Source: Aporhodopirellula sallentina SM41 (GTDB taxonomy: Bacteria; Planctomycetota; Planctomycetia; Pirellulales; Pirellulaceae). Taken from it: a stretch of 64,000 nucleotides of DNA. The notes beneath the pieces are model-generated. The model made no database searches. It saw only the letters and a list, made by a program, of their open reading frames with translations, and was not told where the DNA came from. Below are positions 36,804-46,081 of the stretch, one piece after another. The translations under genes and the position numbers were made by a program. How positions within the stretch are numbered: the first letter of the stretch is position 1; the number at the start of each line of letters is the position of its first letter. The stretch is from the NCBI RefSeq assembly GCF_000346505.1, contig NZ_ANOH01000141.1, positions 1-64,000 of the forward strand, given 5' to 3'.

Positions 36804-39800
36804 TCAACCGATCCACAACGCGGCACGGGCTAGCTGTAACCAGGCCTCTCCGGTTGGGTTGCTCATGTCGAAATCTTTTGTCGGGATGTAGGCTTTGCGA
36901 GAGTCGACAATCCGCACTTGAACCGACGCCTTTTCGACGAGCTGTTCTAGCCGACGGCGATTGCTGTACTGCAAGACAATGAACCGGTCGTTGCTGGTAA
37001 TCGACTGAATTCCCCATGCCGCCGCATCGAGTCGCAACTCGGCGAGCTGGACCATTCTCGCCGCCGCGTCCGGGATCGGACCGAAACGATCCTTGAGTTC
37101 CTCTTGGAACTGAGCGATTTCGTCAGCGTGGTTGATGCGTGTCATCCGGCGATACAAATCAATTTTGTGACGCAGGTCCGGAACATAGTCGTCCGGCAAG
37201 TACGCTTCGATCGGCAAATCGATGTCGACGTCCGCAGACAGCTTCGGCGGCAGCTTTTTCGCTTGCCGAACCGCGTCCTCGAGCAATTGACAGTACAGCT
37301 CGTATCCCACCGCAGCGATGTGGCCACTTTGTTGACTGCCGAGCAGGTTCCCGGCACCACGGATTTCGAGGTCACGCATCGAGATCGCGAACCCGGCACC
37401 CATCTGCGAGTACTCCTCGATCGCCCGCAAGCGTTTGCTGGCTTCCGGCGTTAAGTGTTTGTTGGGCGAAACGAGCAGATAGCAATACGCCTGATGTTTG
37501 TATCGCCCGACACGTCCTCGGAGTTGGTGCAGGTCGCTCAGCCCGTACCGGTTTCCCTCATCGATAAACATGGTATTTGCGTTGGGGATATCCAAACCAC
37601 TTTCGATGATCGTTGTAGCGAGCAACATATCGAACTTGTGATCAATGAAGTCAACCATCACCTGTTCGAGTTCGCCTTCCCCCATTTGACCGTGACCGAT
37701 TCCGATGCGTACTTCCGGCACGACCTCGTTGATCTTGGCCGCGAGGTCCTGCATGTCGCCGATCCGATTATGGACGAAGTACATTTGACCGCCCCGGTTT
37801 AATTCGCGAACGATCGACGCCCGGATCATTTTCGGATCCCATCGTGTGACTTTGGTTTCCACCGGCATGCGTTCCGCCGGCGGCGTTTCCAAGTTACTGA
37901 TATCGCGGGCCCCCACGAGCGCCATGTGCAACGTTCGCGGTATGGGAGTCGCCGAGAGAGTCAACACGTCCACGTTGGTGTGACGTGTTTTCAAACGTTC
38001 CTTGACCGCGACGCCGAAGCGTTGTTCCTCGTCGATAATCACCAATCCCAAGTTATTAAAGTCAACATCCTTGCCCGCCACGCGGTGTGTGCCGACGACA
38101 ATATCAACCTTTCCACGGCGTAGGTCTTTGACCGTCTCGCGTTGATCGGCGGGAGCACAAAAGCGTGACATTTTGCGGATCTCGACCGGGAACTCCGCCA
38201 TCCGATCGCAGAACGAATGATAGTGTTGTTCGGCGAGCACGGTCGTTGGAACCAAGACCGCAACCTGGTATCCCGACGTGACGGCTTTGAACGCCGCCCG
38301 CATCGCGACTTCCGTTTTGCCGAAACCCACGTCACCACAGATCAACCGATCCATCGGTTGGTGCGATTCCATGTCCGCCTTGATGCTCTCGATCGCTGTT
38401 AACTGGTCGGGGGTTTCGAGATACGGAAAGCTGGCGTCGAATTGCCGTTGCCATTCGTTGTCCGGGTCAAACGCGATCCCACGCCGGGTGGCTCGTTTGG
38501 CCTGCAGTTCCAACAACTCGTCCGCCATGTCGGTGACCGCCGCTTCGGCCGCCTTGCGTTGACTCGTCCACGAGATACCGCCGATCTTTGCCAACCGCGG
38601 ACGCGTCTTGGTTCCACCGACGTATCGTTGAATCAACTGAATCCGAGTCGCCGGGACGTGAATTTTGGTCCCGCCGTCGAACTCAATCGTCAGGTGTTCT
38701 TGATGCTGGCCGTTCTTTTCGATCGAGTTGAGCCCGCGATACAAACCGATCCCATGCGAAAGGTGGATCACCAAATCGCCAGGTGTCAGCTGCAGAAAAC
38801 TGTCGATCGGTTTGCCGCGCACCCGCGAACTAACCCGCCGCACCGGGCTGCGGTGAAACAACTCCGCACCGGTTAACACCAACACCTCAGCACCTGACAA
38901 TCGGAACCCGCCGCTGAGCGAAGCGACCGTCATGTGCAATCGCCCCGACGTTGCCGCGTCGGTGTCACTGAGCAAATCCGTCAACCGTTGTCCGTCGGCA
39001 GGCGTGTCGCCCACGACGATCACTTCATGGCCGGCCGCGACACTGTCGACGCGGGTTTTGGTTTCGTCGAGCGACGAGGCAAAACTGTCTGCACCGGCGG
39101 TGTGCAAATCGACGAGATCCTCGTCTGCGGCGTCGGCGATCTGAGCGCCGGTGACCACGCGATGGCCGCGCAGTTCGGCGAGCAGTTCGGGCATCGTGAC
39201 GAAACGATCCGTTCGCGCAACACGCGACAGCAACGCTTGGCTCGTCGCGGCACATTCGGCCGGGTCGACCAACAACACCACCGTGTCACTGGGCAGGTAG
39301 TCGACGATCGTTGATTCCGCGCCGCCGTTTTCCTCGGCAATCGGCAACTCGGAATCGAAGTCGTCCGAACCGAGGTCCGGTTTGCCTCGCTTCTTCTTTC
39401 GCCCTTTTGTCGGCGGCGGTTCGCTGTCGTCTTCCAGGCTCGCTTCGTCGAAGCCGTCATCAACGAGATTGTCCAAGATCATCTCGCTCGAGACCCCGTC
39501 GGCTCCGATCGCGGCGATCTCGACGCTATCGAGCGTCTCGCTGCTCCGCTGCGTGGCGGCGTCGAAACGACGGATCGATTCGATCTCGTCTCCAAACCAC
39601 TCGATCCGAATCGGCGTCGTTTGGTCCGGTGAATGGATGTCAAGCAAACCACCCCGCGAGGCAAATTCCCCCGGCACGTGGACCGCCGTCGTTGCGGCAA
39701 AGCCTGCCTCGCTGAGCCAACGACGCAGATCCTCCGGCGCGACTTCATCACCGACGCTGAGTTTGCGGGTCGCACGCGTGAGCCGATCGGCCGAAGGGAC

Positions 39801-40316
39801 GCGTTGAATCGCCGCCCCGATATAGGCGGTCACGACGAGCGGTTCGGGCGAGTCGTTGTCGCGACCACGCAGCGACTGCAGCACCTGCAACCGGGCCGCG
39901 TAATCGGCGTCACGAATCGATGCACCGGTCCCATCGCCCGCCGAAAGAGGCAACGCCACGACGTCTTCGATCCCGAATGCGCGGACGTCGCCCGCGACGA
40001 TGTCAGCGTCCACAGCCTGGGGCAACAACACCAAAACGTGTGGCGTGTGGCGAGTCAGCGTGGCCGCGAGCAGACCACGGATGCCTCCCCAAACCCCCGA
40101 AAACGCCAACGGTGAATCGCGATCGGACCGGGCAATCGCCTTGCCGACTCCGGCGAACTCGTCCAACACCGAGGGAACGTCGTGCAACGAACGCAATGAA
40201 AGTTTGCGTTTTTTCCCGCGCGTTTTTCTAGCCTTGGGCTGCTGTTTTGATGTTGGTTTCGTCTCGGATGGCACGCTAGGCAGCCTTCGAATGCGGTCGG
40301 CGGTGGCGGTGTGCAA
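36804..40316 (-). CDS. mfd: Transcription-repair coupling factor
   Basis: Mfd removes RNA polymerase stalled at DNA lesions and recruits UvrA. The C-terminal helicase has [16 protein letters not shown] (Walker A), [10 protein letters not shown] (Walker B/DEEQ), [17 protein letters not shown], and [18 protein letters not shown] with the QLRGRVGR motif. The RNA polymerase-interaction domain ([19 protein letters not shown]) and the UvrB-like N-terminal region ([19 protein letters not shown]) are present, giving about 1170 residues. There is no ATG at the expected start; TTG 40316 ([11 protein letters not shown]) is chosen, since the longer open frame would run antisense through the oxidoreductase gene. 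GTG 40274 is an alternative. The middle contains an acidic insert ([18 protein letters not shown]). Confidence 0.95.
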   Translation of the reverse strand: MHTATADRIRRLPSVPSETKPTSKQQPKARKTRGKKRKLSLRSLHDVPSVLDEFAGVGKAIARSDRDSPLAFSGVWGGIRGLLAATLTRHTPHVLVLLPQAVDADIVAGDVRAFGIEDVVALPLSAGDGTGASIRDADYAARLQVLQSLRGRDNDSPEPLVVTAYIGAAIQRVPSADRLTRATRKLSVGDEVAPEDLRRWLSEAGFAATTAVHVPGEFASRGGLLDIHSPDQTTPIRIEWFGDEIESIRRFDAATQRSSETLDSVEIAAIGADGVSSEMILDNLVDDGFDEASLEDDSEPPPTKGRKKKRGKPDLGSDDFDSELPIAEENGGAESTIVDYLPSDTVVLLVDPAECAATSQALLSRVARTDRFVTMPELLAELRGHRVVTGAQIADAADEDLVDLHTAGADSFASSLDETKTRVDSVAAGHEVIVVGDTPADGQRLTDLLSDTDAATSGRLHMTVASLSGGFRLSGAEVLVLTGAELFHRSPVRRVSSRVRGKPIDSFLQLTPGDLVIHLSHGIGLYRGLNSIEKNGQHQEHLTIEFDGGTKIHVPATRIQLIQRYVGGTKTRPRLAKIGGISWTSQRKAAEAAVTDMADELLELQAKRATRRGIAFDPDNEWQRQFDASFPYLETPDQLTAIESIKADMESHQPMDRLICGDVGFGKTEVAMRAAFKAVTSGYQVAVLVPTTVLAEQHYHSFCDRMAEFPVEIRKMSRFCAPADQRETVKDLRRGKVDIVVGTHRVAGKDVDFNNLGLVIIDEEQRFGVAVKERLKTRHTNVDVLTLSATPIPRTLHMALVGARDISNLETPPAERMPVETKVTRWDPKMIRASIVRELNRGGQMYFVHNRIGDMQDLAAKINEVVPEVRIGIGHGQMGEGELEQVMVDFIDHKFDMLLATTIIESGLDIPNANTMFIDEGNRYGLSDLHQLRGRVGRYKHQAYCYLLVSPNKHLTPEASKRLRAIEEYSQMGAGFAISMRDLEIRGAGNLLGSQQSGHIAAVGYELYCQLLEDAVRQAKKLPPKLSADVDIDLPIEAYLPDDYVPDLRHKIDLYRRMTRINHADEIAQFQEELKDRFGPIPDAAARMVQLAELRLDAAAWGIQSITSNDRFIVLQYSNRRRLEQLVEKASVQVRIVDSRKAYIPTKDFDMSNPTGEAWLQLARAALWIG

Positions 40317-40391
40317 GCTGAAAACGTATCTTGATCGCTCGAACTCGCCTAGTTCATCTCGTTTCCCACACCCACTGTATTGAAAGAATTC

Positions 40392-41432
40392 ATGAGCATC
40401 GGAATCGGTATCGTCGGAGCAGGCATGATCTCCAATTTTCATGCCAAAGCGATCGCAGACACCAATAACGGAAAACTGATCGGCTGTTACGACCGCAACG
40501 GCGAGCGTGCCGAACAGTTCGCCTCGGCCAACGGATGCCGCTCTTACAGCACTCTCGATGAAATGCTGGCCGACCCCGATGTTCAAGCCGTCGCGATCTG
40601 CACGCCCAGCGGTGCGCACCTCGAACCGGCCGTTGCTGCCGCGAAAGCCGGCAAACACGTGGTCGTCGAAAAGCCGCTCGAAGTGACCAAAGAGAAATGT
40701 GACGAAATCATCGCCGCCTGTGACGCTGCCAACGTCAAACTCGCCGCGACGTTCCAAAGCCGTTTCCACGAGTCATCTCAGTTGATGAAGTCGGCCGTCG
40801 ACGCGGGGCGTTTCGGCAAAATCACCTTGGGAGACGCGTACGTGAAGTGGTACCGCAGCCAAGAGTATTACGACAGCGGTGCGTGGCGGGGCACATGGGC
40901 CCTCGATGGTGGCGGGGCGTTGATGAACCAAGCCATCCACAGCGTTGACCTGTTGCTATGGTTGATGGGTCCCGCCAAACGGGTCCACGCGATGATGGAC
41001 ACGATGACCCACGAGCGGATCGAAGTCGAAGACATTGTGATCGCGAACATCCAATTCGAAAACGGTGCGTTGGGCGTGATCGAAGCCACCACGACGGCGT
41101 TCCCCGGTGCACTCAAACGTGTCGAAATCGCCGGCAGTGAAGGCAGCGCGGTGCTGGAAGAGGAAGACCTGACGCAGTGGACTTTCGCCAGCGAAACCGA
41201 TGAAGACGCGTCGATCCGTGAACGCATGGCGGGCAAAACCGAAACAGGCGGCGGAGCAGCCGACCCTGCCGCGATCGGACACCACGGCCACACCGAAGTC
41301 TTCAACGACTTCATCGAGGCGATCGAAAACGACCGTGAACCGTTGGTCAACGGCGTCGAAGGCCGACGCAGCACGGAGTTGATCTGCGCGATCTACGAGA
41401 GTGCTCGATCCGGCAAGACCATCGAACTGTAG
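40392..41432 (+). CDS. Gfo/Idh/MocA family oxidoreductase
   Basis: A 346-residue NAD(P)-dependent dehydrogenase. The Rossmann start IGIVGAGMISNFHAKAI, the ICTPSGAHLEPAVAAAKAGKHVVVEKPL motif with the catalytic-site Lys, and the C-terminal alpha/beta domain (WALDGGGALMNQAIHSVDLLLWLMG with the His) are clear. Members oxidise sugars or inositols; the substrate here is unknown, but planctomycetes carry many such paralogues for degradation of algal sugars. ATG 40392 is chosen over an upstream in-frame TTG at 40380. It is divergent from mfd. Confidence 0.93.
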   Translation: MSIGIGIVGAGMISNFHAKAIADTNNGKLIGCYDRNGERAEQFASANGCRSYSTLDEMLADPDVQAVAICTPSGAHLEPAVAAAKAGKHVVVEKPLEVTKEKCDEIIAACDAANVKLAATFQSRFHESSQLMKSAVDAGRFGKITLGDAYVKWYRSQEYYDSGAWRGTWALDGGGALMNQAIHSVDLLLWLMGPAKRVHAMMDTMTHERIEVEDIVIANIQFENGALGVIEATTTAFPGALKRVEIAGSEGSAVLEEEDLTQWTFASETDEDASIRERMAGKTETGGGAADPAAIGHHGHTEVFNDFIEAIENDREPLVNGVEGRRSTELICAIYESARSGKTIEL

Positions 41433-41552
41433 ATCGTTGTTGTTCCGTTTGTAGCGGTTCCGTTCGTAACTGTTCCGTTCGTTGCGGTTGGCAACGAACG
41501 CAGCCCACCTCTCGAGTCTTTCGTTCCACGTCACGCGAGCGTCCTGACCTTC

Positions 41553-42473
41553 ATGTCCACCTTACCGGTCGCTGATTCTTCCATACCGAACCACGCGCCG
41601 ATCGGCGTGATGGGGCGTCTGCGGATATGGAAGATGATCTTCGCCACCGCGTTTTCGGAACGGTTGGTGTATCGCGGCGATTTCGCGTTGGGGACGTTGA
41701 TGCGTTTCCTGCCGATCGTCACGCAGATCTTCTTGTGGTGGGCGATCTTCGATTCCATCGGACAAAGCAACACCGCGGGGACGGAGTCGGGGCAACCGGC
41801 CGGCGGCGAAGCGGTCTCGATCGGCGGATATGGTTTTCGCGAGATGGTCGCGTACTACCTGTTGACGATGATCGCCCGTGCGTTCTCCAGCATGCCGGGG
41901 CTCGCCTCGGGAATCGCTCAGCAAATTCGTGAAGGCGAAATCAAACGCTACCTGATCCAACCGATCGATTTGATCGGTTTCCTGTTGCTTAACCGCATCG
42001 CACACAAATGCGCGTACTACGCCGTCGCGATCGCTCCGTTTGCGTTGGTGTTTTACCTATGCCGTGATTACTTCGTTGACGGGTTCCCGCCGCTGCATCT
42101 GTTCCTGTGCTTCGTCGCGTCACTCTTGATGGGTTTTCTGATCGGGTTCTTTTTGGAAGCGTCGATCGGCATGATCGGGTTCTGGTTTCTCGAGGTCTCC
42201 TCGCTGCTGTTCCTCTATATGTTGTTCAGTTTCTTTCTCTCCGGTCATATGTTCCCGCTGACGCTGTTGCCGGATTGGATCGAACCGGCGGTGAATTTCT
42301 TGCCGCTGAAGTATCTCGCGTATTTCCCCGCCGCCGTGTTCCTCGGCAAAATCCCAGAGGACGAACTCGCGATGGAAATGGGGATCCAGTTTGCATGGTT
42401 GGTGTTTTTCATTGTTCTCTGCCGGTTCGCATACGCACGCGGCGTGGCACGTTACAGCGGATTCGGGGGCTGA
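41553..42473 (+). CDS. ABC-2 type transporter permease (DUF990-like)
   Basis: A 306-residue polytopic protein with about six membrane segments, a start like RIWKMIFATAFSERLVYRGDF, and the family feature IREGEIKRYLIQPIDLIGF, which lies in the loop after the second or third helix of COG4587/COG3694 permeases. It is followed after four bases by a related permease, so the two probably form a heterodimeric exporter. The ATPase that fits this permease type is at 11015-12028, about 30 kb away. The substrate is unknown. Confidence 0.88.
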   Translation: MSTLPVADSSIPNHAPIGVMGRLRIWKMIFATAFSERLVYRGDFALGTLMRFLPIVTQIFLWWAIFDSIGQSNTAGTESGQPAGGEAVSIGGYGFREMVAYYLLTMIARAFSSMPGLASGIAQQIREGEIKRYLIQPIDLIGFLLLNRIAHKCAYYAVAIAPFALVFYLCRDYFVDGFPPLHLFLCFVASLLMGFLIGFFLEASIGMIGFWFLEVSSLLFLYMLFSFFLSGHMFPLTLLPDWIEPAVNFLPLKYLAYFPAAVFLGKIPEDELAMEMGIQFAWLVFFIVLCRFAYARGVARYSGFGG

Positions 42474-42477
42474 GAAC

Positions 42478-43335
42478 ATGTGGTCTGAATTGAATCGCTA
42501 TCGCCGCGTGTTTTTCACGTTCGCGCAGAACAGTTTGGTTCGCGACATGACGTTCCGCACCAACTTTGTGATCGAGTGCTTGAGCAGTCTGGGTTGGACG
42601 TTGATGAACGTCGGCTTCTACCTGATCATTTTCGAACATACCAAGTCGATCGGCGCCGACAGCGGTTGGGACCGAGAGAAGTTCTTTCTGTTTCTCGCCA
42701 CGACCTGGTTCATTAATTCGCTCGTCCAAGCGTTCTTCATGCCGAACGCGGAAGAGTTCAGCGAACTGATTCGTACCGGCGGGCTGGATTTCGCCTTGTT
42801 GAAACCGATCGATACGCAGTTTCTGATTTCCTTCCGCCGGGTGAGCTGGAGTTCGCTCGCGAACTTCGCCGCCGGAATTGTGATCGCGGCGGTGTCGCTC
42901 TGGAAACTCGCCAATCGCGAGGTCGATCCCTACGTTCCGACGGCGATGTCGTGTTTGCTGTACGTGTTCTTTTGCGGGTGCGGGGTCGCGATCATGTACA
43001 GCCTGATGATCTGCCTGTCGGCAACGAGCATTTGGTTGGGACGCAATCAAACGCTCTACAACTTTTGGTTCTACATCACCAACTTCAGTCGTTATCCGAT
43101 GGAGATCTACAACCGGGGATGGGGACAAGCACTCTATGGTCTGTTCACTTTTGTGATCCCCGTTTTAGTCGTCGTGAACGTCCCCGCTCGCCTGATCGCG
43201 AGGCCTGTCGAACCGCGCAGCGATTCGGAATGGTGGCTCGTCGGTTGGACCATCGTCGCGACGCTCCTGAGCGTGCTGGCAAGTCGATGGGTGTTCCGAA
43301 CCGCCCTGGGCAGCTACCGCAGTGCCAGTTCGTAA
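42478..43335 (+). CDS. ABC-2 type transporter permease (DUF990-like), second subunit
   Basis: A 285-residue polytopic protein beginning MWSELNRYRRVFFTFAQNSL. It contains the same family loop (LIRTGGLDFALLKPIDTQFLISF) and the C-terminal membrane helix ends with VFRTALGSYRSASS, as is usual in COG3694-type subunits. ATG 42478 is chosen; an upstream frame extends into the previous gene. The short spacing suggests co-translation with the first permease. Confidence 0.88.
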   Translation: MWSELNRYRRVFFTFAQNSLVRDMTFRTNFVIECLSSLGWTLMNVGFYLIIFEHTKSIGADSGWDREKFFLFLATTWFINSLVQAFFMPNAEEFSELIRTGGLDFALLKPIDTQFLISFRRVSWSSLANFAAGIVIAAVSLWKLANREVDPYVPTAMSCLLYVFFCGCGVAIMYSLMICLSATSIWLGRNQTLYNFWFYITNFSRYPMEIYNRGWGQALYGLFTFVIPVLVVVNVPARLIARPVEPRSDSEWWLVGWTIVATLLSVLASRWVFRTALGSYRSASS

Positions 43336-43410
43336 AGCCAACTTCGCCGCGTCTGTGGTAGACTGCAACGCATTCTTTTTCTTCCAATTTCTCCTGTAAC
43401 GATTGAAACC

Positions 43411-43863
43411 ATGCCTCGCTTTCAAACGATTTTTATCGCACTTGTTTTGACGACGTTGGTCGGTTGTGCCCCAACGCCACGCGGAGGACGTCCCGGGCCC
43501 GAAGACCCTGATGCTCCGAAAGAGTTCACGACGACAGAATCAGGATTGAAGTACAAAATCCTGCGTCGCGGCAATGGCGAGAAACCGAAACCGATGAGCT
43601 TCGTCACGGTCGACTACGCCGGGTGGCTCGACAGCGGCGAGGAGTTCGACAGTTCTTACAACCGCCGAGAGCCGACCAAGTTCAACCTTAGCAGCGTGAT
43701 CGCCGGTTGGACCGAGGGCCTGCAGTTGGTCAGCGAAGGCGGCATGATCGAACTGAAGATCCCGTCGGAACTTGGATACGGGCCCGCGGGCATGCCAGGT
43801 TCGATTCCTCCCAACGCAACGCTTCACTTCAAAGTCGAACTGCACGACGTCCGCGGCGGTTGA
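43411..43863 (+). CDS. FKBP-type peptidyl-prolyl isomerase lipoprotein
   Basis: A 150-residue lipoprotein: signal MPRFQTIFIALVLTTLVGC with the lipid Cys at residue 19, a short Pro-rich linker, then an FKBP domain (VTVDYAGWLDSGEEFDSSYNRREP, FNLSSVIAGWTEGLQLVSEG, IPSELGYGPAGMPGSIPPNATLHFKVEL). Active-site residues (Tyr and Asp at YAGWLDSGEEFDSS, Trp in GWTEGL, Tyr in LGYGPAG) are present, so isomerase activity is likely. It would act on envelope proteins. It is followed by the complex repeat at 43981-44129. Confidence 0.93.
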   Translation: MPRFQTIFIALVLTTLVGCAPTPRGGRPGPEDPDAPKEFTTTESGLKYKILRRGNGEKPKPMSFVTVDYAGWLDSGEEFDSSYNRREPTKFNLSSVIAGWTEGLQLVSEGGMIELKIPSELGYGPAGMPGSIPPNATLHFKVELHDVRGG

Positions 43864-43973
43864 TCGAAATTCGACCTCGGTCGGCCTCTGTGAAATCGAA
43901 ACGCCCCGCCCCGACCGCAGACGTAGCCTGACTCGCTCCGGCTTGTCGATTTAATCAAGAGTCAACCTGTTTC

Positions 43974-44129
43974 GTTTAACCGCAATACCGTTCAATGAAG
44001 CACCGGGTTGTGGCGCTTTCGATTAACCGGTAGCCGTAGGCGACGCTTGACGGAACACAACCTACCCTTCGGGCACGGGTTAGAGGAAAATTGAACGGTA
44101 TTGCGTTTAACCGGTAGCCGTAGGCGACG
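43974..44129. repeat. Composite inverted and direct repeat at a convergent junction
   Basis: A perfect 16-bp inverted repeat (CGCAATACCGTTCAAT at 43981-43996, its complement at 44090-44105) encloses a 23-bp direct repeat copy (44023-44045, starting TTAACCGGTAGCCGTAGG). The second identical copy of that direct repeat is at 44107-44129, just outside the right arm. Further GGTAGCC-like pieces continue to 44161. The element fills the 324-bp gap between the FKBP gene (+) and the CehA-like gene (-). It is likely a mobile or recombining intergenic element, possibly also a terminator. Confidence 0.7.
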
Positions 44130-44187
44130 TGCGGTGGCAAGTAGGTAGCCTTTGGCTGCGCGTTAAACGATAAATCAACAGCCCGGC

Positions 44188-46011
44188 TCATCGCGCGTTC
44201 GCTTTTTCGAGCTTCGCTTTCCAATACGTCCTCGCGGCGCGAATGAACGGGGCATATCGGGCGAGGTTCACGTTTCGTTGTGACCGCAGATGCTGCTCGT
44301 AGTCGCCCAACCACGTTTGAAAGAACTCAACGCTTCCTCGCGAAATGCGGCGTTCCCCCTCGATGTCGAAATACCACGGCGCCGTTGTGGCGGCGCGGAA
44401 GTGGTCTTCGAATAGCGTCACGACTCGGATCAACGCCCATCCGGGTTCGTCCACATTGATGGGCGGAATCTTGCCGCCGGCCTTGGCGTATTCGTCGAGT
44501 TTGGCGGAATAGTGAATTTTGCCGTTGTGGATCACCTCGAGATAATCGACCGGATCGCGAACGGTCAGCGTCAACTCCGGCGTCACACGCATCGGAACGC
44601 CCGTGGCCCCCTCAAAAACGTGCCCGGGCAGCTTCCCTCCCAACGTCGCCTGCAGAAGTGGTCCGTTGGTCGCAAAACTGTGTCCCGCCCACGCGTTGTC
44701 CCACCACTGTTCGCGTGATGTCACCGGGCTGGGTATTGACCGAACATTCTCATAGGTTGACTCCGCCGCGTATGGACCGGCGACGTACAAACGGTTGTAC
44801 CCGACCGGATGCAATCCGCCGCCATCGCCGCTGCCCGCCAACGGGGCCATGCGGAACCCGGCGTCGAGCGTTTCCCAGTAAATCTGTTCGGCTTCGCGTC
44901 CGAGCAAGATCGCCGGACGTGGTGTCGCGGTCGAAAACGGTCGACCGTTCTTCGTTTGAAGCAACTTGCGATCCAATCGCAACCAATCCCCAAGCACGAA
45001 GAACCCGTCGATCTGTCCGCTCGCTAACATCACCGGCATTGACCACGCGAACGGGTCTTCGATCGCGACCTTCGGCTCGGCCGCTGCGGCGTGATTCTCC
45101 GGTGCGCGCAGAATCTCCGGTGCGTCAGTTGGTTCTTCCCCACGTCGCCGCTTCGCGAGATTCGCCAATCGATAAAACGCAGCCAGCGTCAGATCATTCG
45201 ATTCCTTCGAATCGCTCGCCGATGGCTGAGGAAGGTCGTGATAGAACACCAACCCCGCAACGGCATCGGCGGATGAGTCGATGAACATCGGTTCGGTAAG
45301 TTTGGGCAACTCCTTGCGGTTGCGACGCGCACGCAGTTGTTCGAGCTCTTCCTCCGTAACGATATGCGATGAAGACCGAGAATCGTTTTCTCTCGCAGTA
45401 TTATCCCTCGCAGTGTTATCCCTCGCGGCGTTCACAATTGCAACGTGCAGATCTTCCGCGGACATTCGTATCGGAAGGTTTTCCTTCGACGGCGGAACCA
45501 AACAATCGCCGCTCGTCCAACCCTGCTCCCGCATCGACAGGATGCGAGGGACGATCAGTGTGGTTTCATCTTCGCTCGTCTTTTCGATTTCGAAATTTCC
45601 GGCGATCACGCGAGACTCCGGCCCCCGGGTGACTCGAAATTCATACGGTCCTTCGTGCAAATTTACCTTGGCCTCGCCGTCGACGACGAATCCATAGCCC
45701 GTGTCTACCGAGGTTCTCCCCGCGAGGGGCCGTTTGACGGCTCGCGAAGCCAACCGTCCGTTCGCCCGGATCATTTGCGGCCGTGTCAGCTCGATTCGTG
45801 CGGATACGGGCTCTCCGGTGGCTTCATCCACCGCGAGAAACGTCAACGTGCCCTCCGCGGCATCGGCCACTGAAAAAAATCCGATCAGAAACGCAAACAG
45901 TATTCCGAATCGATCGCGTGCGAATCCGTTAGTTGGGGCAGGCCACTCGGTATTTGGTTTGGCGTTTGCTACAGTGTGCCGACTGCTGTTCGGACTGCCG
46001 TTTTGACGCAC
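44188..46011 (-). CDS. CehA/McbA-like exported protein with degenerate metal site
   Basis: A protein of about 607 residues with a signal region (FGILFAFLIGFFSVADA). The layout matches planctomycete CehA/McbA-type metallohydrolases of the PHP superfamily: an Ig-like N-terminal domain (LTFLAVDEATGEPVSARIEL), GWTSGDCLVPPSKENLPIRMSAEDLHVAIV, PLAGSGDGGGLHPVGYNRLYV and ATNGPLLQATLGGKLPGHVF. The usual metal ligand motif G-D-x-H-x-H is here GDCLVPP, so both His residues are lost and catalysis is doubtful. The start is uncertain: GTG 46011 is listed; a GTG at 46080 would lie back-to-back with the J-protein start. A small repeat (ARDNTARDNTAREN) sits at about residue 200. Confidence 0.6.
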   Translation of the reverse strand: MRQNGSPNSSRHTVANAKPNTEWPAPTNGFARDRFGILFAFLIGFFSVADAAEGTLTFLAVDEATGEPVSARIELTRPQMIRANGRLASRAVKRPLAGRTSVDTGYGFVVDGEAKVNLHEGPYEFRVTRGPESRVIAGNFEIEKTSEDETTLIVPRILSMREQGWTSGDCLVPPSKENLPIRMSAEDLHVAIVNAARDNTARDNTARENDSRSSSHIVTEEELEQLRARRNRKELPKLTEPMFIDSSADAVAGLVFYHDLPQPSASDSKESNDLTLAAFYRLANLAKRRRGEEPTDAPEILRAPENHAAAAEPKVAIEDPFAWSMPVMLASGQIDGFFVLGDWLRLDRKLLQTKNGRPFSTATPRPAILLGREAEQIYWETLDAGFRMAPLAGSGDGGGLHPVGYNRLYVAGPYAAESTYENVRSIPSPVTSREQWWDNAWAGHSFATNGPLLQATLGGKLPGHVFEGATGVPMRVTPELTLTVRDPVDYLEVIHNGKIHYSAKLDEYAKAGGKIPPINVDEPGWALIRVVTLFEDHFRAATTAPWYFDIEGERRISRGSVEFFQTWLGDYEQHLRSQRNVNLARYAPFIRAARTYWKAKLEKANAR

Positions 46012-46081
46012 CCTCAGGCACCGGCGGCAATGACCTGTTTTTTCGCACCTGCGACGTTTCCTACTTTGTTGACGATTCACT

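Noticed and set aside
40317-40769. Extended N-terminus of mfd
   Set aside because: It would run antisense through the Gfo/Idh oxidoreductase gene; its sequence does not look like Mfd, so the start was placed at TTG 40316.
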